DNA of 64,000 bases from Pontibacter korlensis (GTDB lineage Bacteria; Bacteroidota; Bacteroidia; Cytophagales; Hymenobacteraceae), in NCBI RefSeq assembly GCF_000973725.1, contig NZ_CP009621.1, positions 806,001 to 870,000 of the forward strand, written 5' to 3'. The notes under the pieces are model-generated. The model was not told the origin of the DNA. It searched no databases and was given only the letters and a program-made list of their open reading frames with translations. This document shows, in pieces, positions 15,674 through 24,567 of the stretch. The translations under genes and the position numbers were made by a program. Position 1 is the stretch's first letter; every line of letters begins with the position of its first letter.

Positions 15674-16186
15674 TTATTTCGTTTTGTTGTACATATAGCG
15701 GGCTATCTTCCACTGTCCATTTTCTTTTTCAAAGACAAAAAGCTCCCGATTTTCGTCTGCCACGTTTTGTCCGCTCGCTTTTATCACAAAAGAACCTTTA
15801 GAGATTGACCTTGCAAATGCCGTGTTGCCTTTTACTTCTACTCCCAGAATATCGAACTGGAGGGTATATTTGAAGTTGTCGAAAACATATTGGTAGGTGC
15901 CCTTCACTTGCTCAGCACCTTGTGCTGTCGGGGCGGCGTTTGCCATTAAGACCCCACTGTTTGTGTAAAGTGATATCACCTTGTTTACATCTGAGGCATT
16001 TAGCGCGTCCTGATAAGCAAAGATCAATTTTTCAATGGCTGCTTTTTCTGTAGCTACTGTTGTCTCCACCTTTCTGCTCTTGGGAGTGCTAGATTGACTG
16101 TTTGCTTCCAGTTGAGAAGCAAACAGTGAGGTTATAATGGCTGTTGTAATATAATGAATAAACCCTCTGCAGCACAACCAGACCAT
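15674..16186 (-). CDS. Exported NTF2-like / SgcJ-type protein
   Basis: The conserved part is the C-terminal 130 residues: AIEKLIFAYQDALNASDVNKVISLYTNSGVLMANAAPTAQG and ENRELFVFEKENGQWKIARYMYN, a DUF4440/SnoaL-like domain. The start is uncertain. I chose ATG 16184-16186 (MVWLCCRGF), which gives a hydrophobic leader (IHYITTAIITSLFASQLEA) resembling a signal peptide; the open frame extends to 16288. Third NTF2-like gene in the island. Confidence 0.7.
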   Translation of the reverse strand: MVWLCCRGFIHYITTAIITSLFASQLEANSQSSTPKSRKVETTVATEKAAIEKLIFAYQDALNASDVNKVISLYTNSGVLMANAAPTAQGAEQVKGTYQYVFDNFKYTLQFDILGVEVKGNTAFARSISKGSFVIKASGQNVADENRELFVFEKENGQWKIARYMYNKTK

Positions 16187-16305
16187 AAACGTCCGGTTGT
16201 GTTGCCTTTGGAGGTGAAGTGATGCAAAACAGCATCTTTTGCAGAGGAACGTTTGCATATGAAAGAAGCCCAACTGCTCACCATCCATTGTTGAGGTAGA
16301 AATTT

Positions 16306-17217
16306 TCAGTTAAACGAGCGCCTAAACTCCAAAGGCGACATTTCGGTTTTGCTTTTAAACAACTTATTGAACGATTGCGAACGTTCAAAACCCAGATTAT
16401 AAGCAATTTCGGAAACCGATAAATTGGTTGTTGTTAGGTACTATTTTGCTTTTTCAATTAATTTTTCATGGATAAGTTGCTGTGCACCTTGTCCAGTAAG
16501 CGAACGCAAGATATCGCTTAGGTAGTTTGGGGATAAGTTAAGTAGGTTTGCCAAATACTCTACGGTAAGAATACCTTTTTGCAAGCCCGTTTCAGTATTA
16601 AAATATTCATTGACCAAGTGTTCGGTTTTTGCAAGCAAAGTATCATTTACTGCCTTCCGAGTAATGAACTGTCTTTCGTAAAACCGGTTGCTGTAATTGA
16701 GCAATAATTCTATGTGTGCAAGAATAACGCCTTGTGTATGGTGGTCTATGTGTTGAAATTCCTCTTCTATATTCCTGAAAATGGCAATCACACTACTTTC
16801 TTCTTTTTCCGAAAGATGCAACGCCTCGCTTACTGCATAGGAAAAGAAACCGTAGTTTTTAATGTTTCCGGCTAATTGGTGTTTAACTAAAAAATCCGGA
16901 TGAAACATCAGCACATAACCGGATCCTGTAGTTTCGTTGAACTTATTGGATAACTCAGCTTCAACAGACTGCACTTGTTTAGGTGCTGTAAAAATCATCG
17001 TGCCACTGTCGAAATCATAGTATTTCTGACCATATTTCACTTTGGACTGAATATTCTTTTTCAGTGAAATCGTGTAAAAGTTTGTGGCAAACTTTTTCCA
17101 TACCTCAGAATCTACTACGTGTAATTCTGAAATCTGCACCACACTAATTAGCGGATGCAGCGGCGGAGCAAGGGATAACAACCGATGGAACTCAGATAAG
17201 GAATCAATGGTTTGCAT
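16306..17217 (-). pseudogene. AraC family regulator interrupted by an in-frame amber codon
   Basis: The frame from ATG 17217 encodes a 303-codon AraC-type protein very like the intact paralogue at 21917-22813 (both begin with S-x-SEFHRLLSL). A TAG at 16441-16443 interrupts it inside the C-terminal HTH, after HEKLIEKAK. Reading on in the same frame gives YLTTTNLSVSEIAYNLGFE and ends MSPLEFRRSFN before TGA at 16306-16308, matching the paralogue throughout. The paralogue has E where the stop lies, so a single G-to-T change is enough. The product would lack the second HTH and probably be inactive. It lies downstream of the DUF4345-like gene and hydrolase. Confidence 0.85.
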
Positions 17218-17250
17218 ACTGCCTCAATGTCATAAAAATTATTACTTCGG

Positions 17251-17613
17251 CTATTTTAGTATTTTTGCCGCCAGAATGAAAAAGAATAGGGTGAAAGCCG
17301 CCACTTCTATTCCCAACCACAAAAACTGCTTGGTGAATAAACCATCCAGCACAAAACCCAATAGCCTTGCCATGATGATGCCAAACGTTAAAGCCGTTAA
17401 TAATGCTGCTGCGACCAATCCCCACGATGTCCAGTTGTGATGGTAAATCAGGAAAATTCCAGAACCTATCAAGAATCCCCACTTTACTCTTTTTTCTATC
17501 ATCTGATAAGCATCTATAGGGGCCGAAAATTTACCGAATAAATCGGGCTTAAAGGCTAAGGCGAATCCAGCAAGAAGCAAAATGACACCTGATACTTTTA
17601 AAATTGTGTTCAT
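17251..17613 (-). CDS. Small four-helix membrane protein (DUF4345-like)
   Basis: 120 residues, four hydrophobic segments (about 5-22, 45-62, 64-90, 96-118). Length and layout resemble DUF4345 proteins, but I see no diagnostic motif and the family call is tentative. It lies between the hydrolase (17678-18583) and the broken AraC gene on the same strand, and may belong to that regulator's unit. Confidence 0.65.
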   Translation of the reverse strand: MNTILKVSGVILLLAGFALAFKPDLFGKFSAPIDAYQMIEKRVKWGFLIGSGIFLIYHHNWTSWGLVAAALLTALTFGIIMARLLGFVLDGLFTKQFLWLGIEVAAFTLFFFILAAKILK

Positions 17614-17677
17614 GATAAATCAATAAATTTAACGAATTATTCGCAGATGTCATTTTGCCTGCCATCAGCTGAACGGC

Positions 17678-18583
17678 TTAGAGATTTTCCTGAAAGAAAG
17701 GAATGATTTGTTTCAATGCTTCTTCGGTAGCTTCCGGACGGTCATACAAATCATAATGGCTTGCGCCTTTTACAATATGGATTTTCTTATTGGTAGACCT
17801 GGCTTTGTTATACAACTCGAACCCATCCCGATACGAACCGAAGCCACCCACCTTATCGCCCACAATCACCAATAACGGTTGCGTGAGAAAATACTCTGCC
17901 AGGTGGAAAGCATCGAAAAGAATAAGGTTGGACATACTTTTAAAGAGTAGTTTATTACAGGAGTTCGGATGTTGCCCACGGGCTGTTCTGTAATAGTCGA
18001 TGGCTTCCAATAAATCCATTTCTTCCTTACCTACCCCTTTGGCTTCTTCGGCAGAATTGGGTATCCAATTGTTGATGAGTTTTTCAGCACCATTGGCTTC
18101 GGAAGTTCGTTGTAACGCAACTGCTTTAAGTGTTTCCTCCGGATTTCCTTCCCTGAAAGCCCTGCTCGGATTGGTTCCTACCACACTTGCAATGGCTTTG
18201 ATTCTTTTCTCCGAAATGGAAGCATTTGCAGCATACCCGCCACCTGCACAAACACCCATTGCTCCGATACGGTTATTGTCAACATACGCCAATGTTGTGA
18301 GAAAGTCTACCGCACAGCGGATATCTTCGACACGTGTTGCAGGGTCTTCCAAAAATCTCGGTTCGCCACTGCTTTCACCTTGGAAAGAAGCATCAAAGGC
18401 TAAAGCAATAAACCCATTTTCAGCCAACTGGGCCGCATATAAGCCTGCGGTTTGTTCTTTCACACTACTTCCCGGATGTACACAAACAACGGCAGGATAT
18501 TGCTGCGTGTCATCAAAGTTTTCCGGAAGGTGTAAATGCCCAGCTAAATCCCAGGTTCTGTTTTTAAATCTTACTTTCTGCAT
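17678..18583 (-). CDS. Alpha/beta hydrolase with cysteine nucleophile (dienelactone hydrolase-like)
   Basis: 301 residues. VVCVHPGSSVKEQTAGLYAAQLAENGF provides the oxyanion region, FDASFQGESSGEPR follows, and the nucleophile elbow is MGVCAGGGYAAN with C112 in place of serine, as in dienelactone hydrolases and YcjY-like proteins. The acid is in IVGDKVGGFG or nearby and the histidine in KGASHYDLYD. No signal peptide, so cytoplasmic. Its start region faces a 580-bp gap; the next genes downstream are the membrane protein and the AraC pseudogene. Confidence 0.82.
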   Translation of the reverse strand: MQKVRFKNRTWDLAGHLHLPENFDDTQQYPAVVCVHPGSSVKEQTAGLYAAQLAENGFIALAFDASFQGESSGEPRFLEDPATRVEDIRCAVDFLTTLAYVDNNRIGAMGVCAGGGYAANASISEKRIKAIASVVGTNPSRAFREGNPEETLKAVALQRTSEANGAEKLINNWIPNSAEEAKGVGKEEMDLLEAIDYYRTARGQHPNSCNKLLFKSMSNLILFDAFHLAEYFLTQPLLVIVGDKVGGFGSYRDGFELYNKARSTNKKIHIVKGASHYDLYDRPEATEEALKQIIPFFQENL

Positions 18584-19165
18584 TATTATTTGATTTTAAA
18601 GTTAACAATGCAAAATTCCACAAACCCTAAAGAGGGCATGTTTCCATATTACGGTTAGTTGTATCTAGATTGGAGCAAAGGCGAGTATATTTAGCATGTA
18701 TCTGTACTCAGTTTATTCAGAAGGTGCAGATCCCATTCGGATAGTTCGTGAAACTGATCAGCAAGCCGCAAGCTGGCATGCCGGGAGGCAGGCAGTGAAG
18801 GCGCCTGAGCATGGGAGAGCGAAGAGAGTGCACCTAGTGCTGCATAAGAGGCAGGGGGTAAGTAGGTACATCATTGCAAAACACCAGAAGGGTAGATGCC
18901 CCTTGTGAAGATGTAACAGGTTATGTGGAATGGTAAGCGTCAAAACCGGGGGCTGGAATAGGCTCGGTTTTGTTTTCCCAATCCAACGAGGAGGTTAAAT
19001 CTTTATAATTGGTTATCCTTACCCCGAGCTAAAGTGAGGGTACAACTGGTGTAAACAGCAGCGCCTTCGATTCGTGCAATCCGCTGAATTACTGCCCCGT
19101 ACCCTCAGTAGTATGAGAGGGTGGAGTACTATAAGCTTCAACTTGATTAGCAGCAGTGTTCGCAC
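18584..19165. other. GC-rich gap without a gene; possible group II intron relic
   Basis: No convincing ORF. From about 18720 to 19130 the sequence has an RNA-like look with several short complementary blocks, e.g. AACCG and CGGTT around 18944-18973, and ACCCTC and GAGGGT around 19099-19120. Phrases such as GTGGAATGGTAAGCGTCAAAAC and TATGAGAGGGTGGAG recall group II intron cores and ends, but I cannot fold it or find a reverse transcriptase. Confidence 0.25.
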
Positions 19166-19522
19166 TCAAACTGTGCGATTAGTTATCCTTTTCCGATGTG
19201 TCAGCCCCCATTCGGCGATCGTATTCGTTAAATTTTTAAGGGTTGAGCCGTACTCCGTTATCTCATATTCAACCGTCACGGGCTGAGTATTTAATACAGT
19301 TCTTGTGATAAGTTGATTCATCTCCAGTTCTTTCAAATCTCGCGCCAACATTTTCCCCGATATGCCTCTTACTTCTCTTAGCAGATCAGAATACCGCATT
19401 TTTTCAAAACAAAGGCAGGCGATAATCGATACTTTCCACTTGCCATTGAGTAAGTCCATCACATCATGAATTGCCATGATAGTTTGACCACATTCCTTTA
19501 TCGGTTCTACTTTTCTTTCCAT
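19166..19522 (-). CDS. HxlR family transcriptional regulator
   Basis: 118 residues with the MarR-like winged helix of HxlR proteins: DVMDLLNGKWKVSIIACLCFEKMRYSDLLREVRGISGKMLARDLKELE, then the wing VLNTQPVTVEYEITEYG. HxlR regulators usually repress a divergent enzyme gene and respond to electrophiles or disulfide stress; C11 and C37/C39 could serve. The divergent neighbour is a nitroreductase (19625-20254), a classical pairing. A GTTAC-N5-GTAAC palindrome lies between them. Confidence 0.9.
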   Translation of the reverse strand: MERKVEPIKECGQTIMAIHDVMDLLNGKWKVSIIACLCFEKMRYSDLLREVRGISGKMLARDLKELEMNQLITRTVLNTQPVTVEYEITEYGSTLKNLTNTIAEWGLTHRKRITNRTV

Positions 19523-19570
19523 AACATGTCACTTGGTTACTCGAATGTCACTATTACTTTTTGATGCTAA

Positions 19571-19585
19571 GTTACAAAAGGTAAC
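19571..19585. promoter_or_regulatory. Candidate HxlR operator GTTAC-N5-GTAAC
   Basis: A palindrome of 5-bp arms (19571-19575, 19581-19585) lies between the divergent HxlR and nitroreductase genes, about 11 bp upstream of the nitroreductase -7 element. An outer GGTTAC/GTAACC pair (19535-19540, 19581-19586) and a repeated TGTCAC are nearby. Assignment to HxlR is inference. Confidence 0.35.
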
Positions 19586-19595
19586 CCTCTATCCT

Positions 19596-19603
19596 TAGCT
19601 TTG
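19596..19603 (+). promoter_or_regulatory. -7 element TAGCTTTG of the nitroreductase gene
   Basis: Exact match to TAnnTTTG, 22-29 nt before the ATG at 19625. Confidence 0.5.
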
Positions 19604-19624
19604 CTCTATAATTCTTAAAAAGAA

Positions 19625-20254
19625 ATGAAATTAATAGATGATCTAAAATGGCGTTACGCCACAAAAAAATTCAGTAACAGAAAAGTGTCGAACGAAGATC
19701 TGGAAAGAATAATTGAGGCAATTCGTCTTTCCGCGTCCTCTATTGGAATCCAGCCCTACAGACTTCTTATTATTGATAACCCGTCATTGAAAAAAACGCT
19801 GGGCGAAGGTTCATTTAATTGGCAGATTGCCGATGCCTCTCACCTTCTGGTATTTGCTGCCTTTGATTCAATCAGCCAGGAGAATATTGATGCTTACATC
19901 CAGTTAATTGCCCAAGAGAGAGAAACACCAATCGCAGAATTGTCTGGTTTTAAAACCACGATCAGTAGCCACCTCCTGGCACAGACCGACCATGATAACT
20001 TTATTTGGTCCACTAAGCAAGCATACATTGGCTTAGGAACCGGAATGATCGCTGCTGCAGCATTAAAAATAGATGCCACACCAATGGAAGGTTTCGATGC
20101 TGAAAAATTTGATAAACTCCTAGAATTGAAAGAAAGGAAGCTCAAAAGTGTTGTCCTTCTCGCATTAAGCTATCGTGATGAAGAAAACGATTTCTTCGCC
20201 AACCTTAAAAAGGTAAGAATATCGAAACAAGAGTTTGCTATTGTGGTAAATTGA
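19625..20254 (+). CDS. NAD(P)H-dependent nitroreductase family oxidoreductase
   Basis: 209 residues of the FMN-dependent nitroreductase family: the N-terminal WRYATKKFSNRKVSNEDLERIIEAIRLSASSIGIQPYRLLIIDN holds the RxATKxF motif and FMN-binding Ser/Gln-Pro-Tyr region, followed by QAYIGLGTGMIAAAALKIDATPMEGFDAEKFD. Homodimeric enzymes that reduce nitro compounds or quinones, or serve as dihydropteridine-type reductases. Sole plus-strand unit in this stretch, divergent from the HxlR gene that probably controls it. Confidence 0.9.
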   Translation: MKLIDDLKWRYATKKFSNRKVSNEDLERIIEAIRLSASSIGIQPYRLLIIDNPSLKKTLGEGSFNWQIADASHLLVFAAFDSISQENIDAYIQLIAQERETPIAELSGFKTTISSHLLAQTDHDNFIWSTKQAYIGLGTGMIAAAALKIDATPMEGFDAEKFDKLLELKERKLKSVVLLALSYRDEENDFFANLKKVRISKQEFAIVVN

Positions 20255-20559
20255 TGCCTACAGGTTGTAAGGGCTAAACGTGTTTCATCCCGCAGTTTGT
20301 AGCAGGGAGCTGTAGGTCATTTTGTTGAAGAGATAAGCCAGTGCCAGCCTCCTGTTTAGGGTAACTGTCCTGTATACGAAAAGCCCTGGGGCGTCCCATT
20401 CGATAGGGCGGGGGGCACTGCTTGGCGGCAAGCATCGTTCTTTAGCTTAGGCTTCCTATTCCCTTAATACGCAAGCGGCTTCCGCGATTGCGGTCATTCT
20501 GGCTATTGGTGAGGAACCGCTGTTTATAGTGACACCGGAGATCGATAGACACAGACACT
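20255..20559. other. Gap without a gene; possible transposase C-terminal remnant
   Basis: On the minus strand about 20276-20370 an open frame reads VYRTVTLNRRLALAYLFNKM and ends in TGA at 20276-20278. This looks like a tail of a degraded ORF, possibly a transposase, but the family cannot be named. Nothing else recognisable. Confidence 0.2.
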
Positions 20560-21213
20560 ATGAGAAAAATACTTTCTTTGCTGACCCTTTTCGCGGCTTT
20601 CTCGTGCGGGGAGAGCCCTCCGTCTGAATCTGCGGCTGGAGCTGCCGGCAAAGGTGTGGCCGACACTACGGCAGAGACACCCGATACAGCTTCCAGCGCA
20701 CCACAAAGGCTGGAGAGCCTGGAGGACCTCAGAAGGGAGTACAGTGACATAGCCTCCGGAGCAGAAAGCGGCGGTATGGACTCCACCTTTTTCGATTACA
20801 ACTGCCGCGGTGAGAAAGCGGGAAGGGTTGTGTACCTCTCGGATGAAGGAGGATTACGGCTGATAAGGCACACCTACAGCGAATATAGCCATTTCTCGGC
20901 GAAAGACGAGTATTTCATGAAAGACGGCACCGTATTCTTTGTCCTTTACAGGCACGTGTCGTGGCACTTCGAAGGAGAGGGCGAAACCAGAGACGAAGTG
21001 ACGGAAAAACGGTTCTACCTGATCGACGGCAAGCCCCTCAGGTGCCTGGAGAAGAAGTACTCTTTCACACTGCCCGCCTCCGCGGACAGGCGGGCGCAGA
21101 AGGCGGCAAACAGGGAGACGGACTGCTCCTCGGCGGAGGCCGTGCTGGACAGGTTCAGGTTGCTTGCCAGGTACGGGAGCGGGGAAAAGAGCCCCGACTG
21201 CCTTGGGGAGTAG
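20560..21213 (+). CDS. Hypothetical lipoprotein
   Basis: 217 residues. The N-terminus RKILSLLTLFAAFSCG is a lipoprotein signal with the acylated cysteine at residue 16. A low-complexity linker rich in Ala, Ser, Thr and Pro follows (residues 20-50), then a mixed alpha/beta domain with repeated short strands (KAGRVVYLSDEGGLRLIRHTYSEYS, EYFMKDGTVFFVLYR). No family recognised. GC content and codon use are noticeably higher in G/C than the genes on either side, which suggests a separate origin within the island. Confidence 0.75.
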   Translation: MRKILSLLTLFAAFSCGESPPSESAAGAAGKGVADTTAETPDTASSAPQRLESLEDLRREYSDIASGAESGGMDSTFFDYNCRGEKAGRVVYLSDEGGLRLIRHTYSEYSHFSAKDEYFMKDGTVFFVLYRHVSWHFEGEGETRDEVTEKRFYLIDGKPLRCLEKKYSFTLPASADRRAQKAANRETDCSSAEAVLDRFRLLARYGSGEKSPDCLGE

Positions 21214-21238
21214 GCCGCGCCTGCTGCGGCCTACTCCC
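21206..21238 (+). terminator. 13-bp GC-rich hairpin overlapping the lipoprotein stop codon
   Basis: Arms GGGAGTAGGCCGC (21206-21218) and GCGGCCTACTCCC (21226-21238) pair perfectly, loop 7 nt. The TAG stop at 21211-21213 lies inside the first arm. No U-tract follows. Confidence 0.6.
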
Positions 21239-21916
21239 TAACCAGGCGCTGCCTCCGCGGTGCTTTAGCCAAAAAGGGGAGCGGCCGCGGCATGAATGGC
21301 TGTAACCGCCTGGTTCTCCTGTGAATGTGTGCTTTATAGGGAAAAGGCGGCGCACCGCCCTCCGCTGAACCGCGGTGTGCGCGGATGTTACGGCACGGAT
21401 CACGCAGTTGTCACGGAAAACACCTGTGAAACCGTCGGTGTGTTCGGCTGCATGTATTTTGCCTTCACATTGCGTTGAAACACATCGTGTTGTGGCGATA
21501 CAGAGTTCCCAAGCACTGCATTTGCAGGTCTCTGGACGAAAAAGCGAAGCCCCGCGCACTCCCGCATCGGCAGGAACCGCAGGCACGCGCTGTACGCCAG
21601 CCAGAGGAGCATTCTAGGTGCAGACAGTCCGTGGCAGTTTGCAACAGGTTGTTTACAGTTTGTCACAGCCTTGAAAGGCAGCCATGCACAGGGAAAGGTT
21701 CGGTCGGGTATCTGGAAGCACGGTCTTCACGCCAGCGCCACACTCACCGCTAAACAGGTTGGCACGGCTTGCCCGCGGAACGTACCGGGTGCGGCGAAAG
21801 ACAGGACATGCAGTTGCAGGTTATGTTAATTTGGAGCCGGATTTGAAGTGAGTTTCGCTGCTGGAGCTTAGAGGCTTTTTTTATGCGCTCCTGATGGCCG
21901 TGGTAACCTGGAGCTG
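21239..21916. other. GC-rich gap without a recognisable gene
   Basis: Several short open frames on both strands, none with a recognisable motif, signal peptide or sensible codon pattern. No repeat, tRNA or IS end was found. It shares the high GC content of the lipoprotein gene before it. Confidence 0.5.
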
Positions 21917-22813
21917 TCAGTTAAATGACTGTCGAAACTCCAGAGGTGACATTTGGGTTTTCTTCTTAAAAAGTGTACTGAATGACTGGGCATACTCAAA
22001 GCCCAAAGCATAAGCGATTTCGCTCACCGATAGATTGGTAGTGGATAGTTTTTCCTTTGCCTTTTCGATCAACTTCTCGTGGATATGTTGCTGGGTGTTT
22101 TGTCCGGTATGCAGGCGCAAGAGATCGCTTAGGTAGTTTGGCGATAGGTTCATCCGTTCCGCAACACCCTGTACCGTTAACAGTCCCTGTTGCACGGTAG
22201 CATCGGAATTAAAATACTCCTCAACAAGAAGTTCAAATTTCGTAAGCAGTTGATGGTTGTGGTTCTTGCGGGTAATGAACTGTCGCTCGTAAAAGCGGTT
22301 GGAATAGTTAAGCAGCAACTCGATTTGTGACAGGATGATTCCTTGTGTGTGTTTATCGATATACTGGCATTCCTTGTCGATCTTGCTGAGTATAGTGATA
22401 AGATCATCTTCTTCTTCAGCGGAAAGGTGCAGCGCCTCGTGGACCGCGTAAGAAAAGAAACCGTAACTGTTGATAGTGCTTGCCAAGGGATGGGTAAGCA
22501 GAAAATCCGGATGGAAGATGAGCAGATGGCCCGACCCGCATTCCATATGCTGCAGATCCAGGTACTGCACCTGATTGGGTGCAGTAAAACTCAACACACC
22601 GTTATCGTAATCGTAGTGTTGCTGGCCATACCTTATTTTACCTTTGACTTCTCTTTTTAGGGCTACGCAGTAGAACCGGTTAATAAAACCTTTCCAAACC
22701 TTGTCTTCCAAGAAGACGCTTTCTGCCAGGTTTATGACACTCACCAGCGGATGGCGGGGTTCGGGCAAAGACAACAGCCGGTGAAATTCCGAGACAGAAT
22801 TAATGGAGTTCAT
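21917..22813 (-). CDS. AraC family transcriptional regulator
   Basis: 298 residues. N-terminal cupin-like sensor region (LSFTAPNQVQYLDL, GHLLIFHPDFLLTHPLA) and a C-terminal AraC HTH pair: VQGVAERMNLSPNYLSDLLRLHTGQNTQQHIHEKLIEKAK, then LSVSEIAYALGFEYAQSFSTLFKKKTQMSPLEFRQSFN. Paralogue of the broken gene at 16306-17217. It lies immediately downstream of an aldo/keto reductase on the same strand, separated by a terminator, and probably controls that or a similar detoxification gene. Confidence 0.9.
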   Translation of the reverse strand: MNSINSVSEFHRLLSLPEPRHPLVSVINLAESVFLEDKVWKGFINRFYCVALKREVKGKIRYGQQHYDYDNGVLSFTAPNQVQYLDLQHMECGSGHLLIFHPDFLLTHPLASTINSYGFFSYAVHEALHLSAEEEDDLITILSKIDKECQYIDKHTQGIILSQIELLLNYSNRFYERQFITRKNHNHQLLTKFELLVEEYFNSDATVQQGLLTVQGVAERMNLSPNYLSDLLRLHTGQNTQQHIHEKLIEKAKEKLSTTNLSVSEIAYALGFEYAQSFSTLFKKKTQMSPLEFRQSFN

Positions 22814-22847
22814 AACACTGCTTTAAACAAAACAATTTAAAAAATAA

Positions 22848-22874
22848 CGGCTGCATTGTCAAAAAATGCAGCCG
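22848..22874 (-). terminator. 9-bp hairpin after the aldo/keto reductase gene
   Basis: Arms CGGCTGCAT (22848-22856) and ATGCAGCCG (22866-22874), perfect, loop 9 nt. On the minus strand the hairpin is followed by TTATTTTTTAAATTG, a U-tract. It separates the reductase gene from the AraC gene. Confidence 0.75.
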
Positions 22875-22885
22875 CGGAGAGTTAA

Positions 22886-23890
22886 TCAGTCAATAAGCCC
22901 CATGCTAAATTCATCGTACGGTTTACCGGTATCAGTCCCTAACGGCACAATGCTTTCCAGACCATCTAGGTCTGCTCCGCTTAATTGAATAGCGGTGGCC
23001 GCTATATTCTGCTCCAGGTATTTTCTCCGTTTGGTGCCCGGAATGGGTAAAATGCCCTTGCTCATGATCCAGGCCAGCGCCAACTGGGAAGGGGTAACGT
23101 TCTTTTCTCTCGCTAAGGCCTCAATAGCCTTGACCAACTCTAGGTTTTTAGAGAAGTGGGCTTCCTGAAAGCGGGGGATCGCGCGGCGGAAATCATTCTC
23201 CGGAAGATCGTCAATGGCACGAATCTGTCCGGACAAAAACCCGCGGCCCAGCGGTGAATAGGCCACGAAACCTATGCCCAGATCATGTAGGGTTTGCAGG
23301 ATTCCCCGCTCTTCCACTGTACGCTCAAATAACGAGTATTCACTTTGTACGGCCGTAATCGGGTGAACCGCATGCGCTCTTTTTACCGTTTCCGAGGAAA
23401 CTTCTGATAAGCCGATATAGCCTACTTTCCCCTCTTTTACCAGCTCGCTCATGGCGGCAACCGTTTCTTCAACGGGGGTGTTTTTATCAAGCCGGTGCAG
23501 GTAATACAGGTCTATGTAATCGGTGTTAAGGTTTTTAAGGGAACGCTCCAACGCTTTTTTCACGTATTCCCTTTTGCCATTGATGGCCCAGGTTACCTTG
23601 TTGTCATCGTCTATTTCCCAACCGAACTTGGTGGCGATAATGTAGCTGCTGCGATTGCCCTTGATAGCTTTCGCGATAAGCCGCTCATTTTTGAATGGGC
23701 CGTACAAGTCTGCCGTGTCTAGGAAGTTGCCGCCTAATTCGAGGGACCGGTGGATGGTGGCGATGGCTTCCTGCTCGTCTGCCTCCCCGTACATGTTTGC
23801 CTCTTCAAAGCCGGTCATACCCATACACCCTAAACCGATACCTGGTACAACCAAACCCTGGCTTCCCAATGCTATTTTCTTTATCTCCAT
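22886..23890 (-). CDS. Aldo/keto reductase
   Basis: 334 residues with the AKR barrel motifs: GLGCMGMTGF, GNFLDTADLYGPFKNERLIAKAI (catalytic D and Y), ATKFGWE (catalytic K), DYIDLYYLHRLDKNTP (catalytic H), GYIGLSEVSSETV and ILPIPGTKRRKYLEQN for NADPH binding. Resembles AKR13/YajO-like reductases that reduce aldehydes such as methylglyoxal. Neighbouring AraC gene on the same strand suggests inducible control. Confidence 0.93.
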   Translation of the reverse strand: MEIKKIALGSQGLVVPGIGLGCMGMTGFEEANMYGEADEQEAIATIHRSLELGGNFLDTADLYGPFKNERLIAKAIKGNRSSYIIATKFGWEIDDDNKVTWAINGKREYVKKALERSLKNLNTDYIDLYYLHRLDKNTPVEETVAAMSELVKEGKVGYIGLSEVSSETVKRAHAVHPITAVQSEYSLFERTVEERGILQTLHDLGIGFVAYSPLGRGFLSGQIRAIDDLPENDFRRAIPRFQEAHFSKNLELVKAIEALAREKNVTPSQLALAWIMSKGILPIPGTKRRKYLEQNIAATAIQLSGADLDGLESIVPLGTDTGKPYDEFSMGLID

Positions 23891-24567
23891 AATGCTGATT
23901 TTTATAGGTCAAAGATCGCTAAGGTTATACTACTAGCTGTATGCAAAGCCCTGAACCTTGTATGCAAATCAAGGGTTGTGTTAAATGTGGGGATGAATGA
24001 GATCTAACAACGCCAAAGGTGAGCTGCAAGAGTCAAAGGTGGGCTGGTTCGTGGCAAGCCTCGTGCACGGCCTCAAAGGGTTTTTTAATGCTGTTGGGTT
24101 AGCCTGTCTCGATCAAAAGAATCCATCCTCGGTTTTTAGTAGACAGCTGTTGGCCACTCCCAGTAAAGCTATACATTTGGAATTAGGCGCGGTCATACAT
24201 AACTGTTATTTATAAGACATCAATGAGTACTAGATGAAGCTTGCTTTATCATCCTTATTTTGGAAGTCATTATTTAATCCCAAATTATAGAATTTGCTAA
24301 AAAGTAGAAGTTAACTTTTCTCGTTTTATACTTGAGGTTAGTGTTTAAAAGAAGTAAATTTGATTACGATAGACACCATGAATCTCGGAGAGGAGGAAAA
24401 TTCGGGTGCCCGTTGCATTTGAGAGTGATATACAATTGATAGTTAATAAGTTATGTAGGGAGTTCGAATCCCTGCATCGCATTGTTAATGTACAATAATC
24501 AGGATGTAAGTGACATTCTCTGGTAATGTAAGAATAGGGTTACTACTTACTATAGCTTTCTTCACAC
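23891..24567. other. Gap with an inverted ssrA-like fragment; otherwise empty
   Basis: AT content rises here. Short ORFs without motifs. The only recognised item is the tmRNA T-arm-like fragment at 24457-24481. Confidence 0.5.
24457..24481 (+). repeat. tmRNA/tRNA 3'-end fragment, candidate att remnant (inverted relative to ssrA)
   Basis: TTCGAATCCCTGCATC (24463-24478) is identical over 16 bp to the 3' end of ssrA (26298-26313, minus strand), but on the plus strand, so the copies are inverted. With the flanks it forms a T-arm: AGGGA, loop, TCCCT, then GCATCGCA. Insertion into ssrA by the adjacent integrase should leave direct repeats, so this is more likely a remnant of another element or of a rearrangement. 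Confidence 0.5.

Noticed and set aside
18696..18908. 70-residue open frame in the RNA-like gap
   Set aside because: Low-complexity basic sequence with no signature, probably an artefact of high GC.
21239..21916. Small genes in the GC-rich gap
   Set aside because: Open frames on both strands lack family similarity and good starts.
23997..24215. 72-residue open frame
   Set aside because: No motif or sensible context; lies in a gene-poor stretch.
24457..24481. Complete tRNA gene
   Set aside because: Only the T-arm and acceptor 3' half are present; no D-arm or anticodon arm in the preceding 60 bp.
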